Source of the DNA: Anaeramoeba flamelloides | Lineage: Eukaryota > Metamonada > Anaeramoebidae | Reading direction: 5' to 3' | Assembly (NCBI GenBank): GCA_027625915.1 | Contig: JANTQA010000032.1 | Span: forward strand, 8,804,001 to 8,868,000 | Length of the DNA stretch: 64,000 nt | In this document: positions 56,250 through 64,000 of the stretch, piece by piece | Position numbering within the stretch: position 1 is the stretch's first letter | How the letters are laid out: each line of letters starts with the position of its first letter | Notes under the pieces: generated by a model | The model's database searches: none | What the model saw: the letters and a program-made list of their open reading frames with translations, nothing else | Told to the model about the DNA's origin: nothing | Translations under genes and position numbers: made by a program

Positions 56250-57060
56250 TAATAATCCACTAACCAGTAGTATACCTAAGTTGAAATCGATTTTGAAGGT
56301 TTATCTCTTGATATTTTAAATGGATTTTAAATAAGAAATGAAATTAGTTGGTATTTTTCATTATTTTTCTCATTGTTTTTGAAAAATTTTCTTTTTTAAA
56401 ATTTTCTTTGGAAATTTAAGTAAACACCATTTCAAAATCATTGGCGAATTAAAAATCAAATTTTAAAGAAAAATATTTTTAATAATGGTAGTTATCTATT
56501 ATATTATAAAAATTTCGATTTTAATATTCAATACTATACTCATGAGATATTTATTTTTTGTCTAAAAATAAAAGAAAAAAAATAAAAAAAAAATAGTGAA
56601 AAAAAATTGGGATATAATATTTTAAAATAAGCAGTACATAAAAAATAGAAATTTTAAAAAATTAATAAAACCAATTTATCGATTCTCCTTCCGTTTGGAT
56701 AACTAAACCTAATCTTTTTTTCATATTTGAAACCAATTTTTTCATTAATTCATCTGTTATTTCATTCCAATTTTTGTTTTCATTTTCCAATTTAACAAAA
56801 CACTGTTGAAAAAATAAAAAAGAGAAAAAATGATTTATTTTGAAAACTTTATATTGTGAGGGGAAAATTTTCAAAATGATATAAAAGTAATTCAAAATTC
56901 AAATGTAATCTGGGTCATTTATTCTGAAATTTAGTTTATATTTTTGATTTAAATTTTCCAATTTGGTACTTCATTTTTATAAATTTTTTCAAATAATAGA
57001 ACTTTAAGATATCAACTCTAAATTTAATGAGGGTTTATTGTTGGTTTCTTTGATAATATA
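56250..57060. repeat. Dispersed repeat family C, copy 3, split by a Tc1 derivative
   Basis: The left part (CCTAAGTTGAAATCGATTTT, CTTGATATTTTAAATGG) and right part (TTTTCCAATTTGGTACTTCA, AGAACTTTAAGA, GGTTTATTGTTGGTTT) match 1680-2030 and 25140-25480. The middle, 56423-56936, is an inserted transposon derivative. Confidence 0.5.
56423..56936 (-). mobile_element. Tc1/mariner deletion derivative, 514 bp
   Basis: Both inverted ends match the 1468-bp element at 15469-16936: AACACCATTTCAAAATCATT and, from the right, AACTAAATTTCAGAATAAAT. TA lies outside each (56421-56422, 56937-56938). The minus strand keeps the transposase N-terminus (CFVKLENENKN) joined directly to its C-terminus (EITDELMKKLVSNMKKRLG); everything between, with the whole catalytic core, is deleted. 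Non-autonomous. Confidence 0.85.
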
Positions 57061-57329
57061 ATGTTTATGTATCCTATATCAAAAAAAAACTATTTTTTAT
57101 TTTGAAATATAAATTAAACAATTCTCAACACATTATTTTGACAACAGTATTTTTTTTTTTCCTTAGTAAATTAATTTCATTTTATACCTAACTTTTCGAG
57201 ACCAACAACTTTTTACCTCTCCCAAATTAGAAAAACAATTCTCTTTAGAGTATTTACCTTAATTCCTAAAAAAATAAATTAGACTAAATTTGTAATTCGA
57301 TTGAATTTTCTCTTCAAATTTTTAAAAAT

Positions 57330-57488
57330 AAACAATAAATAATTTTAACTTCTTTATCACTTCGTTTTCTTTCTCTTTTTAAAACATGGTTCACAAATTA
57401 CAACCGATTTGTTTGAAAACTCTATTTGTAAATGGAAAATACGAAAAATGTGAGATTTTTTTTACCATTTATTATTTGAATACTTTTA
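57330..57488. mobile_element. MITE family D, degenerate copy
   Basis: Holds AATTACAACCGATTTGTTTGA, AAAACTCTATTTGTAAATGG and a CCATTTATTATTTGAATAC end, all family D blocks. The left end is poorly preserved. Confidence 0.5.
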
Positions 57489-58033
57489 TTAATTGTTAAA
57501 GATTTGATTTCTACATTTACCAAATGCCAAAATTCCATAGATTTAGAAAATTTAATCAATAAACCTCATTAGAACGGTTCATCGTTACACAACAATTTTG
57601 AAATTTGTCTGTAATTTCTCTTATATTGTTGGATTTTTACAACTATTTCCAAGAGATCAGAAAAAAAGAATTTAGGTGTTTTTGTAAAATATGGTCTTTT
57701 GTTTTAACAACAATCAAAAAAGACTTCAAATTTTGGGAAACAAAAAACAAAAATAGAAGAAGTGTCTCGATCTTTTTCAGTTCCAACTCAAAAAGGACAT
57801 TAAAAAAAAAAAAAACGACAATGAATAAAACTCTCCAAAACTTCAAATACTTTTTTTACAAAGACAATAAAAATTTTGGACATTTTAAGTTTTAATTTTA
57901 AAAATGAGAAAACTCTTTTGAACTTATTTTGAATTAATTTAAAGGAGGATTTACATAATGGGCAAAATAAAAATTAAAAATCAAGATCTATTTTTTCTTT
58001 TTTCATTTCTTTTGAAGTTTTTTATTAAATAAA
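57489..58033. other. Upstream flank of the RG-repeat gene
   Basis: A frame at 57605-57895 (+) has no recognised domain and is split by a poly-A run. Nothing else recognised. Confidence 0.4.
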
Positions 58034-59146
58034 ATGGACTCAACTACATTCCTGAAGAATATGAAACAAAAAAAAGGAAGAGGACGGGGAAGAGGAAGGG
58101 GGAGGAGTGGTCATACAAAAAATAAGAGTCGAAGAAATCTCCCGAAAAAAAATCAACAAAAATTTGTCCGTAAAACAACAGATCTCGAACAAAGCGAAAC
58201 CTTAAAGAAGACACATCAAAAAAAAGAACAAGAACAATTACAAAGCGAGGAAAACTCTGAAAAGATAAAAAACATTCAGGAACATAACAACGAGGAAGAA
58301 AGAAATGAAGTGTTAGAAGACCAAGAACAAGAAACAAACACAAAAACCCAAAAGCCTGAACAAATAAGTACCAAAAATAATCCAAACAAAGAATTAAAAA
58401 CAAATGAAAGTGCCGGAAAAGAAACCAAAGAAGAAAAAGAAGAAGAAAAAGAAGAAGAAAAAGAAAAGGAAGAAGAAAAAGAAGAGGAACCTGAAGGGGA
58501 AGAAACTGAAGAAGAGAGAAAAAGAAGACTTGAAAAAGAAAAACAAATGCAACTTGAACAACAAAAAAAAATTGAAAAACTGCGTAAACGACACGAAGAA
58601 AACCAAAAGAAATTAGAAAAACAACAAGAAAAAACTCAAAAAATTGACAACGAAGATTCTTTAACTGAAGAGAAAGTCAAAGAAAGACAAGAAAGAATGA
58701 GGAAATTCCAAGAAGAATTAAGAAAGAAAAAAACTGAAGGAAGAGGAAGAGGAAGAGGGAGAGGAAGAGGAAGAGGAAGAGGGAGAGGAAGAGGAAGAGG
58801 GAGAGGTAGAGGGAGAGGAAGAGGGAGAGGGAGAGGGAGAGGTAGAGGAAATTTAAATCAAAGAAGTAAAACAGCATCTCAAAATTTAAAATCAAGATCT
58901 CCTTTAAAAGAAAATAATGAAAAAAAAACAATAAAAGAAGACCTAAAAGAAAAAAAAAAGGAAAAGGACAAAAAGAAAACAAAAACTAAAAAGACCTCGC
59001 ATCACAACAAAAAAGAAAATACAAATAAAAAAGAAAAAGAAGAAGAACAAAAAACAAGAATTGAAATGGAGAGAAAAAAAAAATTGGAAATTGAAAAAAA
59101 AAAAAGACTTAGAAATTTCCAGAGAAAAAAAGCGCTCAGAAAAAAC
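58034..59146 (+). CDS. RG-repeat, highly charged protein (first exon), function unknown
   Basis: 371 codons from the ATG to a GTAAGA donor at 59147. N-terminal KGRGRGRGRSG (about residues 14-25), then a polar K/Q/E region, an almost pure Glu/Lys block (about 128-165), a coiled-coil-like helix (ERKRRLEKEKQMQLEQQKKI onward) and a run of about 18 Arg-Gly pairs (residues 236-272, DNA 58740-58853). A Lys-rich tail follows. RG repeats of this kind bind RNA and are arginine-methylated in many eukaryotic proteins, so an RNA-associated role is possible but unproven. Reading through the donor gives a hydrophobic tail and a stop at 59185, unlike the rest, so I favour splicing. No family is recognised. 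Confidence 0.65.
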
Positions 59147-60779
59147 GTAAGAATTTTTTTTCACCAAACTTTCTTCTTGATTTAAATAAATTTTCGAGTC
59201 AAATAGCCAATACTAAATTCTTCACTCATACCTAATAACCAGAGAGAACTAATTCTGTTATTTTTTTAAGGTGCTAGTCTCTATTATTTTTTTTTTGACC
59301 AATTTCTAAATAAGGATTCCTTATCTAGAAATATATTTAATATTGAAAATAAACAGGTTTTTCAAATCTAAGTAATTGACAAAAAATTTTCTTAATCTCT
59401 CTTAAATTTAGGTAAAAAAATTTAATCGAGATTAGTCCCTTAAATTAATCTGAAAGAAAACATATTTTCAATGTCTGAAGCTTATTTTTTTCAAAAACGG
59501 TATAACACAGGATTTAGGGACTATGTTGTCAAATTACCAATCTACCTTAAAGACTTTTTAATCCAATCTCATTTAAATTGTGAAATAAATATTCATCGAA
59601 ATATTCACAAATTAGGATCAAACAATCGTTTTATTCTGTGTATTTTTTGCTGAAAAATGAATAAGAAAATTTTAGATAGGTAAACTCAAATACCCATTAC
59701 TAAGAAACGTTAAACTGAAAAAGAAAAATAATCACGATTTTCAAGCCTAAAAAATGACGATCAGTTCAAACATTCCTGATAAACAACTCTAACCTTAAAA
59801 GATCGCATTTTCTTTGAGTTTTGGCCATTGAATTACTTGGATTGTTCCCAATTACTTCTAACGAACCATAATAGTTACAAAACAGGAATTGTGCTTATGT
59901 AGTATTTGTTTTTAGTTTGGTTATTTTTTGTTTTTTTCTTGAATTGAAGTTCCCAACAACTCTTTCGAGGATAATATTTACTCTCTTTTGATTTTTGAAC
60001 AGAACCCCTTTACATAATACCCAAAACATTTGGTTTATTTTTTGATTAATATTTTTTTGTCTGCCTTATTTCTCTCAAAAATCTATTTGCTGGTTCCAAT
60101 ACCAATTTTATTGGAATACTGCGTGAAAGGCTGTGGGAAGTTTTCTTTTTAAGGATCTGATCAAAATTAAATTTACAAAAATTAATAAGTTTTTTTTATT
60201 TAAAAAAAAAATGAAGTTAATAACATGACATAACAAGACTAAGAAAATTTTTTCAAAAAAAAATCTCTAAATTTTGTATTTTTGAAACACACTCACATAA
60301 TAAACATTATTATACATAACAATTTTGAAAAAGGTTTACAACTTTATAAGATATTAATTGAGAATTGCCAAAAAAAAATGAAAATTTTCAGTAATATTTT
60401 TTTCAACTTTAATTGTAAAATTTTTGAAAATTTTATTTGACTTCGTCGAGAGATTATTTGTTCAATCAATTTTTTTTAATAGTCTAAAAAGAATCATATT
60501 TTTTTTTTAAAAAAATAGAACAAAATATTTCTTTCAAAAGATATCGCTAAATTAAATTGAAAAACTGATTTTTTTTCTGTTTTTGAAATCTTTTTTATCA
60601 TTTTATTTTTTTTTCATGTCTGAGTTTTAATATATATTCCCGGTTTTTTTTCTGCAAATTAATTTTAATATTTATTATTTTTTCATTCTTAATGTTCAAT
60701 CAAAAGTTCATTCATTGTAACTAATCCGAAAAAAACAATTGCATTAAAAGATAATTTAAAATTCAATATTATATATATA

Positions 60780-61215
60780 TATATTATTGAAGAAGTGCAA
60801 ATTACACTTCTAGATGTCTTTTTCTTAAATTTCTTAAAAAGAATTTAAGCATAAAATCATTTATTTCTCGATTATTCACAGGAATACATACCCAAAATTT
60901 TTTTATGATTAAAAAGCAAAAACAAAAAATATACAAGAAAAAAAAAAAAAAAAAATATTAGTCTCAGTATTAATCAATGAGTACTAATTCCATTCTAATT
61001 TCCCATATACTTAAATTACCTTAAAGAAATTTAAGTTTAAAATTATAGATTTCACGATTATTAATTAAAAAAAATAATTTCAAATTATCTTGGAAATAAA
61101 TTAATTCATAAAGATTTTTTTTTTTTTATTTGTTTTGAAATATTAATCTACATTTTTCATAGGAAGGTCAAACCCATGAAAAATGATCAATATTTCCGAT
61201 TATTTCCTTATGTTT
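60780..61215 (-). mobile_element. LINE 3' coding relic
   Basis: 60780-60880 shares GAAGAAGTGCAAATTACACTT and TTAAGCATAAAATCATTTAT with the reverse complement of 2690-2790. 61040-61215 is a diverged version of the HFLWVCPSYEK coding block of 14050-14255 (CATGAAAAATGATCAATATT on the plus strand). An insertion of AT-rich DNA lies between. Confidence 0.5.
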
Positions 61216-61685
61216 ATATTTTAAATAAAAAAAATATATTTTTAAGGTTTTATTGAAAACTCTAAAAAATTAAGGAAATTTCTTTTAAAATCACATACAA
61301 CTGTTTAAAAAGTGATAACTCAAAGTTTAAAAAAAGTTTACTTAAACTGTTTGCCTCACCCCTTTGTGTAGTTTGAGGCACACATTTGAAAACTTGGAGT
61401 ATTGACTTTTTTAAATTAGCCGGGTTGTGATTGTTTAGAAATACGTTGAATTCTCAAAATTTTCGGGAAAAAAACTTTTTGAGTTTTTTTTTTTGCTTGT
61501 TCATACATAAACTATTTGTCTAATATAAAATTGGGTGTTTTCAAAAATCACTGAAATCAATAAGATCAATTATCCCTATTTATTTATTCTGAAAATTAAA
61601 GTTGGTTTTTAATTTTTTACGAATATTTTTTATTTATTTATTCTTATTGAAGAGATTTGATTTAGCACATTCACCTTAAACGTTA

Positions 61686-61875
61686 ATTTTTTTTTTAATT
61701 TTAGAAATAAAAAGAAAATTTTGGAAATTTTTCTCTTATTTCAAAAATTAAAAAAAACCACCGTTAGCTTTTATATAATTCAAAAGAATTGAGAAAAATC
61801 TGAGATTTTACTCTATTCTTTTAAATTATGGAAAAGCTAGGCACTCTACAGCACTTTAGGGCACTTACCGAAACT
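61686..61875. repeat. Palindromic module, copy 5, inverted orientation
   Basis: TTTTTTTAATTTTAGAAATAA is paired with its complement, then CCACCGTTAG, then a CTTTTATATAATTCAAAAG... hairpin closing TTAAATTATGGAAAAGCTAGG. The AGTG leader then appears as complement (GCACTCTACAGCACTTTAGG). The order of parts is the reverse of the cluster at 3297. Confidence 0.65.
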
Positions 61876-61932
61876 ATAAATGTATTTAGACTTTTTTATC
61901 ATTACTATAAGACAGTCAAGTGTATAACTCAG

Positions 61933-62019
61933 AAGATATCTTTTTCTGACAAAAAATTCAAGAAAAAAAAATTATTTTTGAACAAAGACAAGCAAAAGAG
62001 AAAAAAAGGCAAGAAATGA
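61933..62019 (+). CDS. Possible last exon of the RG-repeat gene
   Basis: After acceptor AACTCAG, phase 0, the frame reads KISFSDKKFKKKKLFLNKDK then QKRKKGKK and stop. The Lys-rich composition continues that of the exon ending at 59146. A second frame over the same DNA (QRQAKEKKRQEMKECQKIIE) is also protein-like, so the frame choice is uncertain. Confidence 0.3.
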   Translation, partial: KISFSDKKFKKKKLFLNKDKQKRKKGKK

Positions 62020-62280
62020 AAGAGTGTCAAAAAATAATAGAAAAAAGTAAAAACTTTAAAAGTTTTTTTTTACATCTTGAGTGTTAAATGGGTTGGTGAT
62101 TGTATCCTTTTATGTCGAAAATTTCTGCATTGTTACTTTAATTTGTTTTAATTAAAAGATCTAAATATTTGAACAATTATAGACAAATGAAATATGTTAC
62201 TTTATTAAGTTTTAAATTAGAACTTTCTAGATAATGTAGACCTATAAAGTTCTGAGTTTTAATAATAAGAATTTGTTTTC

Positions 62281-62336
62281 CAAATTTTCTTTTTGATTTT
62301 TTTGATTTTTTTGATTTTTTTGATTTTTTTTTGAGT
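62281..62336. repeat. Octamer tandem repeat
   Basis: About five to six copies of TTTTTGAT with a slightly longer last unit. Simple microsatellite. Confidence 0.8.
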
Positions 62337-63257
62337 TTTTACAAGTTTCCCAAATCTTGTTTTCGCAAAAACCCAGCACTATATACCAACTCGATAATAT
62401 TAACCCAGATCAAATACCAATCGGTAGATTGTATAGAAAGGTTGATTCAATTCACCTCAGTTTGGTTTCAAATCACCTCAGTTGGATTCTAGTTTCTTCA
62501 GTTAAGCCCAGTTCGATTGGTTTCAGATCTAATCAGAAACAAGTTCAGTTTGTTGAGTTCTAATAATGGGCAAATTTACCAATTCTTAAAATGATTTTTT
62601 TATTCCTTTAACCTCCAAACACTTAAAAAACAAACATGAAGAGGATGAACACAAACAACTTGAAAAAAGTCAAAAGTTAGAAAAATAAATTTTTGCAAAG
62701 ATTTTAAATTAATTTTGAAAATAGATCTGCATGACTTAATTTGGTTTCTGTGTTTTTTGAAAATTGAAGGTTTTAAATTTCACAGTAATATCCTTAATTT
62801 AATTAAAAAAAAATATTAACTTTTAAGAGAATCTTAAAAAAAAAAATTTCACAATTCAAAATATTCAAAATTTTAACTTTTTCATAAAGTAGAATATTTA
62901 CATCAAAATTCAATTATATATAATGTGGGTGATTATAATCGTATTTAACTTTTAATAATCAAAACAAAATTGAAAAAAAAAATTTTTAATAACTTAATTT
63001 GATCATTGTTTGTTATACCAAGATTAAATTGATAAAAATTGATAAATTCTTGGGAAATATTTTGAAATTCAAGAATATTTTTTACAATCCAATAAAATTT
63101 GAAAGGGCCCAATGAAAAATATCAATAAAACTTTTACAATTCAAAAAAAAAAAAAACCATAAAATTAAAGATCTCTTTATTAATTAACCTCTCTTTGATT
63201 TAAAATATTATGGATATTATTTTCCAATTAAATAAATGAATTTATAAATAAAAATAG
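62337..63257. other. Region before the LisH exon, with a compositional island
   Basis: 62355-62570 is clearly richer in G/C than its flanks and holds an open frame (YQLDNINPDQIPIGRLYRKV and onward) and imperfect repeats of CACCTCAGTTTGGTTTCAAAT type. 62615-62688 reads HLKNKHEEDEHKQLEKSQKL, then a stop: possibly a stray exon. The start of the downstream gene is not resolved. The rest is AT-rich. Confidence 0.35.
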
Positions 63258-63886
63258 CGTACTAAAGGAAAAGATGGAACGGTTTTCCCGTATGTACCAT
63301 TTGAATTTCCAGAAGAACCCATGGAATCACCACCAACATACTTGCTGAAAAATCAATTACCAAACTTTGAAAAATTAAATACAAAAACAGGACCAGCAAA
63401 AATTTTAATTAAAAAGCCACATGTTGATAGAAGTGATTGGAAAAACCAAGTTTTATTCAAACACAAAGGGCTAGCAGATCTAAGAGAAAGACTGTTCCCT
63501 TTAAATAGGACAGTAAAATTTGCTCAAATGTTCAACCCTGTTGAAAAGGAAGTTAAACAAAAATTTAATTATGATCATGTAATTCAATTAATCATGCATC
63601 ATATGATTGCTTTGGGATTTCGAAACACACAAAGGATCATAGAAATGGAATCTGGTATTAAATATAAATCACAATATTTGAATGATTCTAGATTGCATAC
63701 TATTATCCGATCTGCAATCAAAAAAACTGACAAAGTATATGATTTAACCTTAAAAGATCCTAAAATATTAAAAAAAATTCGAGAGCAAAACCAAAATAAT
63801 AAAAAAAATACTGGAAAGAAAGAGGAAGAGGAAGAGGAAGAAGAAGAAAAAGACGTTGAAGTTATTGAACATTTAGTTAATATAGG
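63258..63886 (+). CDS. LisH-motif protein, internal exon (partial; RasGEF-type protein possible)
   Basis: After acceptor AAAATAG the frame reads TKGKDGTVFPYVPFEFPEEP, continuous with the downstream ATG at 63321, so that ATG is internal. A LisH-like helix pair is seen at VIQLIMHHMIALGFRNTQRI + IEMESGI, matching the LisH pattern of an LI..Y/H...G......EsG spacing. A Glu tract (63820-63852) and VIEHLVNIG follow, then donor GTAAGT at 63887 in phase 2. LisH motifs mediate dimerisation, and several Dictyostelium RasGEFs carry one ahead of the RasGEF_N domain; IEHLVNIG could be the start of such a domain, but the catalytic part lies outside the window. First exon not found. Confidence 0.55.
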
Positions 63887-64000
63887 GTAAGTAGATAACA
63901 TTCAAATAAATAATTATTGAAAAAAATTATTTTTGTTTCTTTGTTTATATTTGGGTAATTTTCAAATATTTTTAACATATCTATCTATATACATAATACA

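Larger units (their letters stand above)
59147..61932 (+). other. Proposed intron of the RG-repeat gene, 2786 bp
   Basis: Donor GTAAGA (59147), acceptor AACTCAG (61932), phase 0 at both ends. It would contain a LINE relic (60780-61215), a palindromic module (61686-61875) and an unassigned open frame at 59471-59653 (MSEAYFFQKRYNTGFRDYVV and onward, 60 codons, no domain). The pairing of these two splice sites is inference. Confidence 0.3.

Noticed and set aside
57605-57895. Plus-strand frame of 96 codons before the RG-repeat gene
   Set aside because: Passes through a poly-A run, has no domain, and the opposite strand is equally open.
62615-62688. Charged peptide HLKNKHEEDEHKQLEKSQKL as a last exon of the RG-repeat gene
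   Set aside because: No acceptor site fits the frame directly upstream; mentioned only within the gap entry.
1-64000. tRNA, rRNA and CRISPR
   Set aside because: No stretch with tRNA-like T-loop plus cloverleaf spacing, no rRNA-like sequence, and the direct repeats found are hairpin modules or microsatellites rather than evenly spaced CRISPR repeats.

Overview
The window reads as AT-rich nuclear DNA of a free-living protist. Intergenic DNA is very A/T-rich and full of homopolymer runs. Genes are sparse, use the standard code and carry GT-AG introns. Proteins carry long K/E, N, Q, S and K/T/P low-complexity tracts. The style recalls Anaeramoeba-like metamonads or amoebozoans; I favour an Anaeramoeba-like organism, but this is an impression and no marker gene settles it. 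I see no rRNA, tRNA or CRISPR.

Layout: 1-4.5 kb holds repeats only. A coiled-coil protein lies at 4.5-6.5 kb (-). A protein with PH-like modules lies at 10.7-12.8 kb (-), and probably continues into an exon at 20.7-21.1 kb across a 7.9 kb intron packed with transposon remains: a LINE relic, palindromic modules, a Tc1/mariner element and MITEs. 21.7-26 kb holds LINE relics and repeats. 26.3-38.3 kb (+) is a complete TOR kinase of about 3039 residues in two exons, the largest gene. 38.3-43.9 kb is MITE-rich. 43.9-45.0 kb (+) is a Rogdi/RAV2 homologue (V-ATPase assembly). 50.6-52.9 kb (+) encodes an E1-like ThiF domain joined to a SelO-like pseudokinase, the most unusual gene here. 58.0-59.1 kb (+) begins an RG-repeat, charged protein with a probable distant last exon near 62 kb. 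63.26 kb to the end is an internal exon of a LisH-motif protein.

Functionally, TOR and the V-ATPase assembly factor Rogdi both bear on nutrient and lysosomal physiology, but they are about 5.5 kb apart and nothing shows they work together. The ThiF-SelO protein would join two nucleotide-handling folds, one that classically adenylates protein C-termini and one that AMPylates proteins.

The non-coding half is structured. At least five MITE-like families with TA target duplications can be read directly, along with a Tc1/mariner element and its 514-bp deletion derivative, a filled/empty insertion-site pair (18.5 kb versus 55.65 kb), and a family of nested palindromic modules that has inserted into an older LINE relic. 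Gene models with introns were built by eye from splice sites, reading phase and protein similarity.
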